Assembly: GCA_964483325.1 (NCBI GenBank)
Contig: CAZAAW010000001.1
Coordinates: 310,001 to 374,000, forward strand
DNA length: 64,000 nt
Direction: 5' to 3'
From: CAZAAW01 sp964483325
GTDB taxonomy: Bacteria; Pseudomonadota; Alphaproteobacteria; Rhizobiales; Kaistiaceae
Shown here: piece by piece, positions 19,238-29,673 of the stretch
Layout: each line of letters opens with the position of its first letter
Position numbering within the stretch: position 1 is the stretch's first letter
The notes under the pieces: model-generated
Seen by the model: only the letters and a program-made list of their open reading frames with translations
Database searches by the model: none
What the model was told of the DNA's origin: nothing
Translations under genes and position numbers: made by a program

Positions 19238-20035
19238 CTAAATCTCGGCGTCGCGCGGCAGGCAAAGCGGGCGCTTGCCGCCGCCGCGGATGAACTCGAT
19301 GATCCGCATCACCGGCTCGACCTCGGCATAGGTCTCGGCGGCGCGCTCGACGCGCTCGTCGAGCGTGCCCTTGCCGAAGAAGATCTGCCGGTACGAGGCG
19401 CGCAGGGCATGGATCGTCGGCCGGTCGAAGCCGCGCCGCTTCAGGCCGACAATGTTGAGGCCGCCCAGTTCTGCCCTGTCGCCGACGGCGATGGAGAACG
19501 GGATGATCTCGGCATTGACGCCGCTGAGCCCGCCGACGAACGAATAGGCGCCGACGCGCAGCCGCTGCTGGACGGCGGCGAGGCCGCCCAGGATCGCCCA
19601 CTCGCCGACCTCGACCCAGCCGCCGAGCGTCGCATTGTTCACCAGGGTCACGTGATCGCCGACGATGCAGTCATGGGCGACATGCGAGCCCACCATCAGC
19701 AGGCAGTGCGAGCCCACTTCGGTATGGGCGCGGCCGCGCTGGGTCCCGCGGTGGATCGTGACATGCTCGCGGATCGTGCATTCCCGGCCGATCCGCACCG
19801 TGCACGGCTCGCCCTTGTAGCTGGCATCCTGCGGCGCGTGGCCGATGGCGGCAAAGGGAAAGATCTTCGTGCCGGCGCCGATCTCGGTGTGGCCGACGAT
19901 GTCGACATGACCGGCGATCGCGACGTCGTCGCCGATCACCACGTCCGGTCCGATCGTGGTGAAGGGTCCGATCGTCACGCCGCTGCCGATCGTTGCGCCG
20001 TCGTCGATGACGGCCGTCCTATGAATGTCGCTCAT
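19238..20035 (-). CDS. lpxA: UDP-N-acetylglucosamine acyltransferase
   Basis: 265 residues. LpxA transfers a 3-hydroxyacyl chain from acyl carrier protein to UDP-GlcNAc, the first step of lipid A synthesis. The N-terminal two thirds is a left-handed beta helix of hexapeptide repeats ([20 protein letters not shown] and onwards). The catalytic His is in [16 protein letters not shown]. The helical C-terminal domain ([20 protein letters not shown]) is typical. Its ATG overlaps the fabZ stop by 4 bp. Next to it in the array are fabZ, lpxD and lpxI. Confidence 0.97.
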   Translation of the reverse strand: MSDIHRTAVIDDGATIGSGVTIGPFTTIGPDVVIGDDVAIAGHVDIVGHTEIGAGTKIFPFAAIGHAPQDASYKGEPCTVRIGRECTIREHVTIHRGTQRGRAHTEVGSHCLLMVGSHVAHDCIVGDHVTLVNNATLGGWVEVGEWAILGGLAAVQQRLRVGAYSFVGGLSGVNAEIIPFSIAVGDRAELGGLNIVGLKRRGFDRPTIHALRASYRQIFFGKGTLDERVERAAETYAEVEPVMRIIEFIRGGGKRPLCLPRDAEI

Positions 20036-20508
20036 GCGGGGCTCAGCCGATCCGACATGATGGCGCCCACCTCCGCTTCGGCGGCCGTGGTGCCGTCGAC
20101 CTGCGCATCGGCATAGAATTTCCAGAGGTTGCCACGGTTGCGCACCTTACGCACATGGATGCGCACCGTATCTCCCGGCACGACGGGGCGGCGGAACTTG
20201 GCGGCGTCGATCGTCGTCAGGTAGACGACGCCGGGCGCCTCGCTGCGCCGCGATGCGACGCAGATGGCCCCGGCCGTCTGGGCCATGGCCTCCAGCAGCA
20301 GCACGCCGGGCATGACCGGGCGTCCGGGGAAATGGCCCATGAAATGCGGCTCGTTGAAGGTGACGTTCTTGATGCCGACGGCCGAATTGTCGCCGTCTAT
20401 ATCGATGATGCGATCGACCATCAGGAACGGATAGCGGTGCGGCAGGAATTCGAGGAGGCGCTGGATATCCAGCGCCTCGAGGCTCTTGGGTCCGTCCTCG
20501 CCGCTCAT
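20032..20508 (-). CDS. fabZ: 3-hydroxyacyl-[acyl carrier protein] dehydratase FabZ
   Basis: 158 residues. FabZ dehydrates 3-hydroxyacyl-ACP in fatty acid elongation and so competes with LpxA/LpxD for the same hydroxyacyl-ACP pool, which explains its place between them. Hot-dog fold motifs: [38 protein letters not shown] with the catalytic His and Glu, and [15 protein letters not shown]. The ATGA junctions with lpxD (upstream) and lpxA (downstream) are both 4 bp, so the block lpxD-fabZ-lpxA is tightly coupled. Confidence 0.97.
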   Translation of the reverse strand: MSGEDGPKSLEALDIQRLLEFLPHRYPFLMVDRIIDIDGDNSAVGIKNVTFNEPHFMGHFPGRPVMPGVLLLEAMAQTAGAICVASRRSEAPGVVYLTTIDAAKFRRPVVPGDTVRIHVRKVRNRGNLWKFYADAQVDGTTAAEAEVGAIMSDRLSPA

Positions 20509-21590
20509 TCCGCCTGCCCTTCCTGATTGTCGCCGGCGCCGCTGGCAGCGCCGCCGGATTTAACCTTGCCGAGATTGACGAGCGCCATCTGGGAGCGGAA
20601 CCACTCCCGGACCGGGCGCGCCGGAACGCCGCCCCAGCGCGCACCCGCCGGCACATCGTCATGCACGGCGCTGACGGCGGCGATCTGCGCCCCGGCGCCG
20701 ATCGTGACATGGCCGTTGACGCCCGCCTGCCCGCCGATCGACACGAAATCGCCGATGGTGGCGCTGCCGGAAATGCCGACCTGCGCCACGATCAGGCAGC
20801 CCCGCCCGATGGCGACGTTGTGGCCGATCTGGACCTGATTGTCGATCTTGGTGCCTTCGCCGATGACGGTATCGCGGTTGGCGCCGCGATCGATCGTGGT
20901 GTTGGCGCCGATCTCGACATCGTCCTGGATGATGACCCGGCCAACCTGCGGCACCTTGAGATGGCCGCCGCGGCCCGGGATGAAGCCGAATCCGTCCTGG
21001 CCGACGCGCACGCCCGGATGCAGGATGACGCGATTGCCGACCAGGGCGTGCTGCAGGGTGCAGCCGGCACCGATGGCGCAATCGCGTCCGACGCGCACGG
21101 ACGGCCCGATCACCGCGTTTGGCCCGACGATCGTGCCGCGGCCGACCTCTGCCTCCGGCCCGATCACCGCCCCGGCCTCGATGACGGCGCCCGGCTCGAT
21201 TCGCGCCGCCGGATCGACATGGGCGGCGGGCGAAATGCCGTCTGCGGGCAGGATCGCTCCCGGCCGCATGGCGGCGGGAAAGAGCCGCGCCGCCACCTGG
21301 GCGAAGGCGCGCTGCGGCTGCGGGCTGATCAGCACGGCCACGCCGGCGGCGATCCGATCGGCATAGCGCGGCGGACTGAGGCAGGCACCGGCCTGCGTCG
21401 TGGCAAGCTGGCCGAGATAATGCGGGTTCTCGATGAAGGTGAGATCGCCGGGGCCGGCCCGATCCAGGGGGCCGATGCCGGTGATCAGCCGGCCATGGTC
21501 TGCGCCGGCCGCAAGCTCGGCACCGGTCAAGGTCGCGATTTCGGCCAGGCTGAGAGGCGCAGGCGCAGGAAAGAAGACCGGATCCGCCAT
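20505..21590 (-). CDS. lpxD: UDP-3-O-(3-hydroxyacyl)glucosamine N-acyltransferase
   Basis: 361 residues from the ATG at 21590, which has GGAG at 7 bases; an in-frame ATG at 21638 lacks one. LpxD adds the second hydroxyacyl chain, the third step of lipid A synthesis. Residues about 1-100 form the uridine-binding domain ([25 protein letters not shown]), followed by a long left-handed beta helix ([20 protein letters not shown] and more) with the catalytic His region [17 protein letters not shown]. It lies 64 bases downstream of bamA. The periplasmic chaperone gene skp, often found between them, is absent. Confidence 0.96.
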   Translation of the reverse strand: MADPVFFPAPAPLSLAEIATLTGAELAAGADHGRLITGIGPLDRAGPGDLTFIENPHYLGQLATTQAGACLSPPRYADRIAAGVAVLISPQPQRAFAQVAARLFPAAMRPGAILPADGISPAAHVDPAARIEPGAVIEAGAVIGPEAEVGRGTIVGPNAVIGPSVRVGRDCAIGAGCTLQHALVGNRVILHPGVRVGQDGFGFIPGRGGHLKVPQVGRVIIQDDVEIGANTTIDRGANRDTVIGEGTKIDNQVQIGHNVAIGRGCLIVAQVGISGSATIGDFVSIGGQAGVNGHVTIGAGAQIAAVSAVHDDVPAGARWGGVPARPVREWFRSQMALVNLGKVKSGGAASGAGDNQEGQAE

Positions 21591-21654
21591 GCTCGTCTCC
21601 GAGCCGGAACGCCGCCGCGCGAGCTGCGCGGCGGCCATGCCGGATGACCGGTGC

Positions 21655-23955
21655 TTAGAACTGCGTCCCGGCGCTGAAGCGGAAGAACTGCTGCTGGTCG
21701 TAGGACTGGCTGCTCAGGACCTTGGCAAAGTCGGCGCGCAGCAGGCCGAACGGCGAGTTCCACAGGATCGAGGCGCCCACCGACGAGCGGATGGCCGTAT
21801 CGTTCACGAAGCTCACCGGAACCGCCGCATCGACGCCCCACAGCATGCCGGCATCCGCGAACACGGCGCCGCGCAGGCCGAAATCCTCCGGCACGACCGG
21901 CAGCGGGAACTGCACTTCCGCCGTGGCGGCGACATAGTTGGTGCCGCCGAGCGGAATGGCGCGGCCGTCGGTCGTCCGCGGGCCGAAGCCCATGGAGGTG
22001 AAGCCGCGGACCGTCTCGCCACCCTTGAAGAAGTTGTCGAGCACGCGGACGTCCTGACCGAGGCCGGTGATGTTGCCGCCGCTCACCTTGAGCATGCCGA
22101 TCAGCTCCGACTCGGGCCAGAGCTCATGATAGTAGCGCGCGTCGGCCGTCGACCGGATGTAGCGCGTGTCGCCGCCGACACCGGCAAAGTCCTGCGCGAC
22201 GCGGAGGAACAGGCCAGCCTGCGGATCACGCGGGTTGTCGATCGTCGAATAGGTCAGCGAGTAGCCGAGCGACGAGGTCAGCGTCGAGCCGTTGGCAAAG
22301 ACGGCGTAGCTGCTGTTGCTGACCGTATCCTGGACGATCTTGTAGTTCAGCTCGGCCGAGAACTCCTCGGTGATCGGCAGGCCGAGGCGGATCTTGCCGC
22401 CGAGCAGCTCCTGGTCGAACGGCCGGCGGCTCGAGACGGCCTCGGTCGTATGCCGGTAGGCATCGAAGCCGAGCGGCATGCGGCGGCCGAGGAAATACGG
22501 CTCGGTGAAGGAAAGATCGAAGTTGCGGGTGGTCTTGCTGCCACCGACGGCGATGCGCAGGTACTGGCCGCGGCCGAGGAAATTGCGCTCGGTCAGCGAC
22601 AGCTCGGCGATGAAGCCGTCATCGGTGGCGTAGCCGCCGGCGACGGAGAATTCGCCGGTCGATTCCTCAACCACATTGACGACCACGACGACCTGATCCG
22701 GTCCGCTGCCCGGCTCCGCCGTGATGGCCACCTGCTTGAAGAGATTGAGATTGCGCAGCCGGCGCTCGACGCGGTCGAGGAGCACGCGGTTATAGGCGTC
22801 GCCTTCGGCGATATCGAACTCGCGGCGGATGACATAGTCGCGCGTGCGGTTGTTGCCGCGCACATCGATGCGCTCGACGTAGACCCGCGGACCCTCGTCG
22901 ATGACGTAGGTGACGTCGATCGTCTGCGTCTCGTAATTGCGGTCGCCGCGCGGCCGGACGGTGGCGAAGGCATAGCCCGAGCCGGCCAGCTTGATCGTGA
23001 TGTCCTCGAGCGTCTTCTCGACCTTCAGCGAATCGAAGGTCCGGCCCGAAACCGTGTGGAGCGCCCCGCGCAGGGTGTCCTGGTTGATGTCGGGGATCGA
23101 GGAGTCAACGGCGATGGCGCCGAAATGGTAGAGCGGCCCTTCATCGATGCTGAAGGTGATGTGGTACTTGCCCGCCTCGTCGGTCTGGACGTCCGAGGAG
23201 ATCACCTGGAAATCGGCATAGCCGTTCTGCAGATAGAAGCGCCGCAGCAGCTCCTCATCCGCTGCGAGCCGATCCTGGTCGTAGACGTCGCGCTTCGTCA
23301 GGAAGCTCAGGATGTTGCTCGTCCGCGTCTGGATGACGGAGCGCAGGCGGCGCTGCGAATAGGCGTGATTGCCGACGAAATCGATGGAGGCGATCTTGGT
23401 GCGGTCGCCCTCGACGATGTGGAAGATGACGTTGACGCGATTCTCGCCGAGCTGCTGCACTTCCGGCGTGATCTCGGCGCTGGTGCGGCCCTGGCGGGAA
23501 TAATAGTCCTGCATGCGGCGCACGTCGGCGGCGAGCTTGGCGTCGCTGAGCACGCCGCGGCTCTTGGTCTCGACGAGCGGCTCAAGGATGTTGTCCTTGA
23601 CCTTCTTGTTGCCGCTGAAGGCGACGCGGACCACGACCGGGTTCTCGCGCACCGTCACGTGAATGACGCCGGACAGGCCGTCGACCTTCACATCGGCGAA
23701 GAGGCCGGTCGCATAAAGTGCCTTCAGCGAGGCGTCGATGTCATCGGCGCCGTAGGACTGGCCGCGCGTCACCGTGACGTAGTTGCGGATCGTCTCGGCG
23801 TCGATGCGCTGGTTGCCGCGAACATCGATGCTGCGCAGCGTCGCCGCCTCGGCGACGGAGGCGCCGACAATTGCCGCCCCACCTACCGCAACAGGAGCCC
23901 CAATCCCGATCAGCGCTGCGAGCGCCGTCCCCCGAAGAATCTTCCAAAACGCCAT
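21655..23955 (-). CDS. bamA: Outer membrane protein assembly factor BamA
   Basis: 766 residues. An N-terminal signal peptide ([19 protein letters not shown] and on) is followed by about five POTRA domains (residues about 40-370; e.g. [18 protein letters not shown] and [18 protein letters not shown]) and a C-terminal 16-strand Omp85 barrel ending in the Phe-terminated signature [10 protein letters not shown]. BamA inserts beta-barrel proteins into the outer membrane. The conserved barrel motif is seen as [19 protein letters not shown]. It follows rseP in the same direction after 183 bases, which hold small palindromes such as 24056-24070, so it may have its own promoter. Confidence 0.97.
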   Translation of the reverse strand: MAFWKILRGTALAALIGIGAPVAVGGAAIVGASVAEAATLRSIDVRGNQRIDAETIRNYVTVTRGQSYGADDIDASLKALYATGLFADVKVDGLSGVIHVTVRENPVVVRVAFSGNKKVKDNILEPLVETKSRGVLSDAKLAADVRRMQDYYSRQGRTSAEITPEVQQLGENRVNVIFHIVEGDRTKIASIDFVGNHAYSQRRLRSVIQTRTSNILSFLTKRDVYDQDRLAADEELLRRFYLQNGYADFQVISSDVQTDEAGKYHITFSIDEGPLYHFGAIAVDSSIPDINQDTLRGALHTVSGRTFDSLKVEKTLEDITIKLAGSGYAFATVRPRGDRNYETQTIDVTYVIDEGPRVYVERIDVRGNNRTRDYVIRREFDIAEGDAYNRVLLDRVERRLRNLNLFKQVAITAEPGSGPDQVVVVVNVVEESTGEFSVAGGYATDDGFIAELSLTERNFLGRGQYLRIAVGGSKTTRNFDLSFTEPYFLGRRMPLGFDAYRHTTEAVSSRRPFDQELLGGKIRLGLPITEEFSAELNYKIVQDTVSNSSYAVFANGSTLTSSLGYSLTYSTIDNPRDPQAGLFLRVAQDFAGVGGDTRYIRSTADARYYHELWPESELIGMLKVSGGNITGLGQDVRVLDNFFKGGETVRGFTSMGFGPRTTDGRAIPLGGTNYVAATAEVQFPLPVVPEDFGLRGAVFADAGMLWGVDAAVPVSFVNDTAIRSSVGASILWNSPFGLLRADFAKVLSSQSYDQQQFFRFSAGTQF

Positions 23956-24138
23956 CGAGCTTCGGCACCCTTACTTCGGCGGTCTTACGACCGACCCCAC
24001 AACCCCGCGGAATCGCTCCCCGGGCCAGCTATCGACTAGGTTTTACAGCCTTTCGGGCTTGAAGCAAGCCAACCCCCTCTCCCGTAAGGCGGAAAACGAA
24101 ACTCCGTTGCCGCCTTGCCACGCTCCTGCCCGGCAGGG

Positions 24139-25326
24139 TCAAGACAGCGCCTGGCCAATCCGGGCGCCGATGACGTTCACGATTCTCCCGACGTCGTTAT
24201 AGGTCGCGAAAACCATCAGCAGGATCAGCGCCGCAAAGCCGATACGGAACCCGATTTCCTGAGCTCGCTCGCTGAGCGGCCGCCCGCGCAGCGCCTCGAA
24301 CAGGTAGAAAAGCAGGTGTCCACCATCCAGCATCGGGATTGGGAAGAGGTTAAGAAGCCCGATGCTGACCGACATCACCGCGGCAATCGTCAGCAGCGCT
24401 GCGAATCCGAAGGCCGCCGCCTGGCTGGCGACCATGGCGACGCTGATCGGCCCGCCGAGCTGGCTGGCCGATTCGGTGCCGCGGAACAGGCCGCCGATGA
24501 ACGTGAATGTGCGGGTGACGATCGACCAGGTTTCCTGCGTGCCGGCGGCAAAGGCCTGCGGCAGGCTGTAGTGCTCGGTGACGACATCGCCTTGGTTGGT
24601 GGTGCGGCTGATGCCGAGCCGCCCGACGCGCTGCTTGCCGCCGAATCCGTCGTCGATCTCCTCAAGCCGCGGCGTGGCGGCAAGGGTGACTTCCGTGCCG
24701 CCGCGCTCGACGACGATGCTGAGCGGCTGGTCCGGGCTCAGCGAAACGATGCGCTGGAAATCGTTGAATGTCGCGACCGGTGTTCCGTCGATCGAACGCA
24801 CGAGGTCGTGCGGCTGGAATCCGGCTTCCTCCGCGGCGCTGCCGGCGACAACCTGGTCGACGAGCGGCGCCGTCACCTGGCGGCCATAGATGGCGAAGAC
24901 GGCCGTGAAGATGGCGATGGCGAGAATGAAATTGGCGATCGGGCCGGCCGCCACCACCGCCGCGCGCTTGCCGACGGAGGCATTGGCGAAGGCCCCTGCC
25001 CGCTCCTCCGGCGTCAGCGCTTCCAGCCCCTCGCGATCCGGCATGCTGGCGCCGTTCTCGTCACCGAGGAAGCGGACATAGCCACCGAGCGGAATAGCCG
25101 AAATGCGCCACCGCGTGCCCTTCCGGTCGGTCCAGCCGACAAGCTCGCGGCCGAAGCCGATCGAGAACACCTTGACGGTGATGCCGCACCAGCGCGCGAC
25201 GATGAAATGCCCGAACTCGTGCACGAAGACGATCAGCGTCAGCACGAACAGGAAGCCGATGACGAAGAACCAGATGTTCTCCGGCGTCATCAGCGATGAG
25301 AGGGCGGCCAGCATCGTATTGTCCAT
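24139..25326 (-). CDS. rseP: RseP-type intramembrane zinc metalloprotease (site-2 protease)
   Basis: 395 residues. RseP cleaves membrane-bound anti-sigma factors and leftover signal peptides. The active site HEFGH lies in the first membrane helix (VLTLIVFVHEFGHFIVARW). The third ligand is in LLNLFPIPMLDGGHLLFYL near the C-terminus. A single PDZ domain (about residues 120-200; SAAEEAGFQPHDLVRSIDG) is recognisable, whereas E. coli RseP has two. In related genomes it is coded between dxr and bamA, as here. The start at 25326 is the longest; Met5 is an alternative with a slightly better upstream GGA. Confidence 0.95.
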   Translation of the reverse strand: MDNTMLAALSSLMTPENIWFFVIGFLFVLTLIVFVHEFGHFIVARWCGITVKVFSIGFGRELVGWTDRKGTRWRISAIPLGGYVRFLGDENGASMPDREGLEALTPEERAGAFANASVGKRAAVVAAGPIANFILAIAIFTAVFAIYGRQVTAPLVDQVVAGSAAEEAGFQPHDLVRSIDGTPVATFNDFQRIVSLSPDQPLSIVVERGGTEVTLAATPRLEEIDDGFGGKQRVGRLGISRTTNQGDVVTEHYSLPQAFAAGTQETWSIVTRTFTFIGGLFRGTESASQLGGPISVAMVASQAAAFGFAALLTIAAVMSVSIGLLNLFPIPMLDGGHLLFYLFEALRGRPLSERAQEIGFRIGFAALILLMVFATYNDVGRIVNVIGARIGQALS

Positions 25327-25374
25327 CCATGCCCGGCTCTGGCGGGCTGTTTGCCGGAATGCGGCGCGCGTGTC

Positions 25375-26583
25375 CTACAGCGCCCGCCGGCCAATCTGTT
25401 CCATCGCCAGGCGCCGCCCTTCCCTGTCGAGGGCGAGCGCGTCGTCGACGCTCTGCGGCGTCCGGCCGATTCCCGCCGCGCCGGCGCGGTCGAGAACGGT
25501 CTCCACAAGCCCGGCAATTTCAAGGTAGCCGATCGCCCCGGAAAGGAAGGCGGCGACAGCCACCTCATTGGCCGCATTCAGAATATTGGTTGCCCAGCCG
25601 CCGGCTTCCAGAGCCTGGCGGGTCATGCGCAGGGCCGGAAAGCGGTCCAGATCCGGCGCCTCGAAGGTCAGCTTGCCGAGCGCCGCGAGGTCGAGGCGCG
25701 GATTGGGCGACGGCCGGCGCGACGGCCACCACAGGCAATGGCCGATCGGCGTGCGCATGTCCGGCGCGCTCATCTGCGCCAGCATCGACCCGTCGCGATA
25801 GGCGACGATACCGTGGACTACCGATTGCGGATGCACCAGGACATCGACCTGAGTCGGCAAGAGGCCGAAAAGATGCACCGCCTCGATGACTTCCAGGCCC
25901 TTGTTCATCATGGTGGCTGAGTCCACCGTGATCTTCGGCCCCATCGACCAGTTGGGATGGTTGAGCGCCTGCGCCGGCGTGGCGGTCGCCATCGCCTCGG
26001 CGCTCCAGCGGTAGAACGGGCCGCCGGAAGCCGTCAGGACGATGCGCTCGACCTGGTCGACATTGCGCTCCTCGAGCGCCTGGAACACGGCGTTGTGCTC
26101 CGAATCGAGCGGCAGGACATGCGCCGAGGCCGCCCGCGCCGTCGCCATGAAAAGATCGCCGGCACAGACGAGGCATTCCTTGTTGGCCAAGGCGATATCG
26201 GCGCCACTGGCCAGCGCCGCCAGCGTCGGCTTCAGCCCGACGGCGCCGACAATGGCGGCGACGGCGAGGTCGACCGGCCGGTGCGCCGCCTCGACCATGG
26301 CCGCATCGCCGGCGGCCGCCTCGATGCCGGATCCGGCGAGCGCCGCCTTGAGGCGCCCATAGGCCGCCGGATCGGCGACGACCGCCAGGCGCGCTCCGAC
26401 GCGGCGGGCGATGCCGGCGAGCCGTTCGGCATTGGTCGATGCCGTCACCGCCTCAACGGCAAACTGCTCCAGATCGCGGCCGACGACCTCGACGGTCGCC
26501 GACCCGACCGAGCCGGTCGCGCCGAAAATGCTGACGCGGCGCGGCACGTCGACCGTCGCGGTCATCTCGAGCGGCAGTTCCAT
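25375..26583 (-). CDS. dxr: 1-deoxy-D-xylulose 5-phosphate reductoisomerase
   Basis: About 402 residues. Dxr makes 2-C-methyl-D-erythritol 4-phosphate, the committed step of the non-mevalonate isoprenoid pathway. NADPH-binding start VSIFGATGSVGSATVEVV, then ALANKECLVCAGDLF, the metal/substrate region LPLDSEHNAVFQAL, LTASGGPFYRW, ATPAQALNHPNWSMGPKI, DSATMMNKGLEVIEAVHLF, and a C-terminal helical domain. The start is uncertain: ATG 26583, ATG 26565 or the GTG at 26598 that overlaps the cdsA stop are all in frame. The open frame runs far upstream as a shadow of cdsA. Its product feeds undecaprenyl phosphate made by UppS upstream. Confidence 0.94.
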   Translation of the reverse strand: MELPLEMTATVDVPRRVSIFGATGSVGSATVEVVGRDLEQFAVEAVTASTNAERLAGIARRVGARLAVVADPAAYGRLKAALAGSGIEAAAGDAAMVEAAHRPVDLAVAAIVGAVGLKPTLAALASGADIALANKECLVCAGDLFMATARAASAHVLPLDSEHNAVFQALEERNVDQVERIVLTASGGPFYRWSAEAMATATPAQALNHPNWSMGPKITVDSATMMNKGLEVIEAVHLFGLLPTQVDVLVHPQSVVHGIVAYRDGSMLAQMSAPDMRTPIGHCLWWPSRRPSPNPRLDLAALGKLTFEAPDLDRFPALRMTRQALEAGGWATNILNAANEVAVAAFLSGAIGYLEIAGLVETVLDRAGAAGIGRTPQSVDDALALDREGRRLAMEQIGRRAL

Positions 26584-26594
26584 CGCCGGTACGG

Positions 26595-27431
26595 TCACCA
26601 CAGAAGAAGCCCTCGCCCGAGTGCCTGCGGTCCCGCATGCGCCAGGCCCAGCAACGCTGCCGCCGCGGCTGCGAAGGTCAGCCCGTCGACGCGGTCCATC
26701 ATACCCCCGTGGCCGGGAATCAGCGTCCCCGAATCCTTGACGCCGAAGCGGCGTTTGACCGCGGACTCGAAGAGGTCGCCGGCGACCGAGAGCAGCGCCA
26801 GCGCCAGCGCCGCAAGCGCGGCGCCGAGGCTCAACGGCAGGCGGGCGACGAGAATCACCGCGACGCCGGCCAGGACGCCCGCCGCCAGGCCGCCGACGAA
26901 GCCGGACCAGGTCTTGCCCGGCGAAACCGCCGGCCACAGCTTCGGCCCGCCGATGGTGCGGCCGACGAGGTAGGCGCCGGTATCGCTGGCCCAGACGACG
27001 GCAAGAACGAAGGCGACGCTCTGGAGGCCGAAGGCAGCATCGCCGAGCAGGCTCGTCAGGCCGATGCCGAGCGCGGTGGCATAGACGATGCCCGCCGCCA
27101 GCCAGGCACTGCGCAGGATGGCGAGCGCAAATAGCGCGCCGATCAGCGCCACGACGATGCCCAAGGCCGGCTCGCCGAGCCCGGCCAGCAGCACGGACGC
27201 CGCCGCCACGGTCCCCAGGCCCGTGCGTACCTGCGGGGTCGGCTGCGCCGTGATGGCGGCCCATTCGCCGAAGACGATCGCCGCCACAACCGTCATCACC
27301 AGGGCGGCCGGCCAGCCGCCGAGCCAGGCGGCGAGAATCGCCACCGCCGCCAGAACGATGCCGGACGCGACCCGGACACGCAGGTCGCTGCCGCTCAGGG
27401 ATTTGCCGCCCGTCGACGCGCTTTCGGCCAT
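26595..27431 (-). CDS. cdsA: Phosphatidate cytidylyltransferase
   Basis: 278 residues. CdsA makes CDP-diacylglycerol for all phospholipids. It is an integral membrane protein with about 7-8 helices and the family signature near the C-terminus (SAVKRRFGVKDSGTLIPGHG and MMDRVDGL). The ATG at 27431 shares one base with the uppS stop (TGATG) and has AAAGGGG upstream, so it is preferred to the GTG one codon earlier. Its neighbours uppS and dxr also supply envelope lipids. Confidence 0.95.
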   Translation of the reverse strand: MAESASTGGKSLSGSDLRVRVASGIVLAAVAILAAWLGGWPAALVMTVVAAIVFGEWAAITAQPTPQVRTGLGTVAAASVLLAGLGEPALGIVVALIGALFALAILRSAWLAAGIVYATALGIGLTSLLGDAAFGLQSVAFVLAVVWASDTGAYLVGRTIGGPKLWPAVSPGKTWSGFVGGLAAGVLAGVAVILVARLPLSLGAALAALALALLSVAGDLFESAVKRRFGVKDSGTLIPGHGGMMDRVDGLTFAAAAAALLGLAHAGPQALGRGLLLW

Positions 27432-28198
27432 CACGCCCCTTTGCCGGCGACGAGCCCACCATAGCGCCGGGTGCGGCTCTTATAATCGTCGATCGCGGCA
27501 ACAAAGGCGCGGCGGTCGAATTCCGGCCAGTAAAGGGGCAGGAACACCAGCTCGGCATAGGCCGACTGCCACAGCAGGAAATTGCTGAGGCGGAGCTCGC
27601 CGCTGGTGCGGATGATGAGGTCGGGATCCGGAATGCCGGCGGTGTCGAGATTGCAGGCGATGGTGCCGGCGTCGATCGCCGCCGGGGAAAGCTCGCCGGC
27701 AGCGACGCTGGCGGCGATGCGCCGGACGGCGCGGACGATCTCGTCGCGGCCGCCATAGTTGAAGGCGACCTGCAGATGAAGGCCGGTATTGGCGGCGGTC
27801 AGCCGCTGCGCCTCGTCGAGCAGCAGGCAGATGTCGGCCGGCAGGCCGTCGCGGGCGCCGACGATGGTGATGCGGACGCCGCGATCATGCAGCTGCGCCA
27901 GGTCGCTCTGGATGAAGAGGCGCAGGAGGCCGAAGAGGAACTGGACCTCTTCCGCCGGGCGCGACCAGTTCTCCGACGAGAAGCTGAAAACCGTCAGGTG
28001 CTCGACGCCGAGATCGGGCGCCGCATTCACCGCCTCGCGCAGCGCGTCCATGCCGCGCCGGTGGCCTTCGACGCGCGGCAGGCCGCGCTCGGCGGCCCAG
28101 CGGCCGTTGCCGTCCATGATGATGCCGACATGGCGCGGACCCTGCACCGCAAAGCCGGAAGCGGACAATGTGGATTCAGGATCGGCGCGGCTGGCCAT
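27431..28198 (-). CDS. uppS: Undecaprenyl pyrophosphate synthase (isoprenyl transferase)
   Basis: 255 residues. It extends farnesyl diphosphate with eight cis isoprene units, giving the lipid carrier for peptidoglycan and polysaccharides. The catalytic Asp is in [20 protein letters not shown]. Further blocks are [50 protein letters not shown], and the C-terminal [20 protein letters not shown] and [19 protein letters not shown]. One base overlaps cdsA. frr lies 9 bases upstream. The substrate chain length cannot be told from sequence alone, but context fits UppS. Confidence 0.96.
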   Translation of the reverse strand: MASRADPESTLSASGFAVQGPRHVGIIMDGNGRWAAERGLPRVEGHRRGMDALREAVNAAPDLGVEHLTVFSFSSENWSRPAEEVQFLFGLLRLFIQSDLAQLHDRGVRITIVGARDGLPADICLLLDEAQRLTAANTGLHLQVAFNYGGRDEIVRAVRRIAASVAAGELSPAAIDAGTIACNLDTAGIPDPDLIIRTSGELRLSNFLLWQSAYAELVFLPLYWPEFDRRAFVAAIDDYKSRTRRYGGLVAGKGA

Positions 28199-28207
28199 GG
28201 TGGCGGG

Positions 28208-28756
28208 TCAGACCTGGAGAATCTCCGCCTCTTTGGCGGCGACCATCGTGTCGATTTCGGCAATCATGCCGTCGGTCAGCTTCTGGATGCGCTCCTGCAG
28301 GGCATGGTGCTCGTCCTTGCCGAGGAGGCCGTCCTTCTCCTCCTTCTTGCCCAGCTCCATGCCGTCGCGGCGGACGTTGCGGACGGCGACGCGCGCTTGC
28401 TCGGCATATTTGTGCGCCACCTTGACGAGATCCTTGCGCCGCTCGGCATTGAGCTCCGGTACCGGGATGCGCATCAGGGTGCCCTCGACGATCGGATTGA
28501 GGCCGAGATTGGCCTCGCGGATCGCCCGGTCGACGGCCGAGACCAGGCCGCGGTCCCACACCTGGACCGACAGCATGCGCGGCTCGGGAACGCTGATCGT
28601 GCCGACCTGGCTGAGGGGCATCTTGGCCCCATAGGCATCGACGATGATCGGATCGAGCATGCTGGAGGCGGCGCGGCCAGTGCGCAGGCCGGCAAGCTCG
28701 CCCTTCAGCGAGGCGATCGCTCCCTGCATGCGGCGCTTGAGGTCTTCGAGGTCCAT
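28208..28756 (-). CDS. frr: Ribosome recycling factor
   Basis: 182 residues from the ATG at 28756; the frame stays open 16 codons upstream, but the family begins at [23 protein letters not shown], with EF-G, splits the post-termination ribosome. The three-helix-bundle sequence is well conserved: [60 protein letters not shown] and the C-terminal helix with [20 protein letters not shown]. It stands in the classical order rpsB-tsf-pyrH-frr-uppS-cdsA. Confidence 0.97.
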   Translation of the reverse strand: MDLEDLKRRMQGAIASLKGELAGLRTGRAASSMLDPIIVDAYGAKMPLSQVGTISVPEPRMLSVQVWDRGLVSAVDRAIREANLGLNPIVEGTLMRIPVPELNAERRKDLVKVAHKYAEQARVAVRNVRRDGMELGKKEEKDGLLGKDEHHALQERIQKLTDGMIAEIDTMVAAKEAEILQV

Positions 28757-28852
28757 TTCAGTAATCCCCAGATGCTGGCCGCTCCGCGACGGGGAGCGGG
28801 ACATAGTTGCCTTCCGCCGGCCGCGCCGACAGATGCCCGGAAGGCTCCAGCC

Positions 28853-29575
28853 TTATGAGTCGGCGACGATGGTCGCCCGTCCGGCCCCCTTGAGGATATC
28901 GACGAAGGCGCCCGGCTGATGAATCGAGAACACGATTACCGGAATTCCGTTGTCGCGGGCAAGCGCGACGGCCGCTGCGTCCATGACCTCCAGCCCCCTG
29001 GCGAGGACGTCCCGGTGGGTCAGCTGGTCGAAGCGCGTGGCGGTCGGATCGCGCCGCGGATCGGCGGAATAGATGCCGTCCACCTGCGTGCCCTTGAAGA
29101 GGGCGTCGCAGCCCATTTCGGCAGCCCGCAGGGCGGCGCCGGAATCAGTGGTGAAGAAGGGATTGCCGGTGCCGCCGGCAAAGATGGCGACCCGGCCACG
29201 GCGCATCGCCCCTTCGGCGCGCTGCTGCGTAAAGGTCTCGCAGATCGTCGGCATCGGTATGGCGGAGAAGATACGCGAGGCGATGCCGCGCCGCTCCAGC
29301 CCCTCATGGAAGGCGATCGAGTTCATCACCGTGGCGAGAAGGCCCATATGGTCGCCGGCGACGCGATTGCCGCCCGCCTTGGCGATCGACATGCCGCGGA
29401 AGATATTGCCGCCGCCGATCACCAGGCCGACGCGCACGCCCATGGCCACCGCCTCGCCGATTTCGCCGGCGATGCGATCCACCATCTTCTCGTCAATGCC
29501 GAAAACCTGATCGCCTAGAAGGGCTTCGCCCGAAATCTTGAGAAGGACCCTTTGATACCGGAGCCCTTCGGGCAT
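28853..29575 (-). CDS. pyrH: Uridylate kinase
   Basis: 240 residues from the ATG at 29575, with GAGGGGAACGAGG upstream; a longer frame to 29644 crosses the terminator at 29601-29629 and is rejected. PyrH phosphorylates UMP to UDP and in bacteria is a hexamer of the amino-acid-kinase fold. Motifs: VLLKISGEALLG, LVIGGGNIFRG, GDHMGLLATVMNSIAF, RVAIFAGGTGNPFFTTDSGA with the phosphate loop, GTQVDGIYSADPRRDPTATR and MDAAAVALARDNGIPVIVF. The gene follows tsf but is separated from it by an intrinsic terminator, so expression may be partly uncoupled. Confidence 0.97.
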   Translation of the reverse strand: MPEGLRYQRVLLKISGEALLGDQVFGIDEKMVDRIAGEIGEAVAMGVRVGLVIGGGNIFRGMSIAKAGGNRVAGDHMGLLATVMNSIAFHEGLERRGIASRIFSAIPMPTICETFTQQRAEGAMRRGRVAIFAGGTGNPFFTTDSGAALRAAEMGCDALFKGTQVDGIYSADPRRDPTATRFDQLTHRDVLARGLEVMDAAAVALARDNGIPVIVFSIHQPGAFVDILKGAGRATIVADS

Positions 29576-29596
29576 GCCTCGTTCCCCTCTGGTCAG

Positions 29597-29629
29597 CAAA
29601 ACGGCTCCCCCGATACACGAGGGAGCCGT
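29597..29629 (-). terminator. Intrinsic terminator between tsf and pyrH
   Basis: ACGGCTCCC and GGGAGCCGT (29601-29609 and 29621-29629) form a perfect 9-bp stem with an 11-base loop. On the minus strand the stem is followed by TTTTGCT. It lies 45 bases after the tsf stop and just before the pyrH Shine-Dalgarno, so it should attenuate read-through from rpsB-tsf. Confidence 0.75.
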
Positions 29630-29673
29630 GCTTGTCATTCTCATTCACGACGGCCGGAGCCGCCGTCGATGGA

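Noticed and set aside
21433..24039. 868-codon open frame on plus, opposite lpxD and bamA
   Set aside because: Antisense shadow; BamA on minus has POTRA domains, barrel and terminal Phe.
24056..24115. Small palindromes between rseP and bamA as a terminator
   Set aside because: GGCTTG-AAG-CAAGCC and the AAGGCGG/CCGCCTT pair are present but lack T runs and are short or bulged, so no terminator is claimed.
26601..27756. Upstream extension of the dxr frame to 793 codons
   Set aside because: Shadow of cdsA and uppS; Dxr starts at its NADPH-binding domain near 26565-26598.
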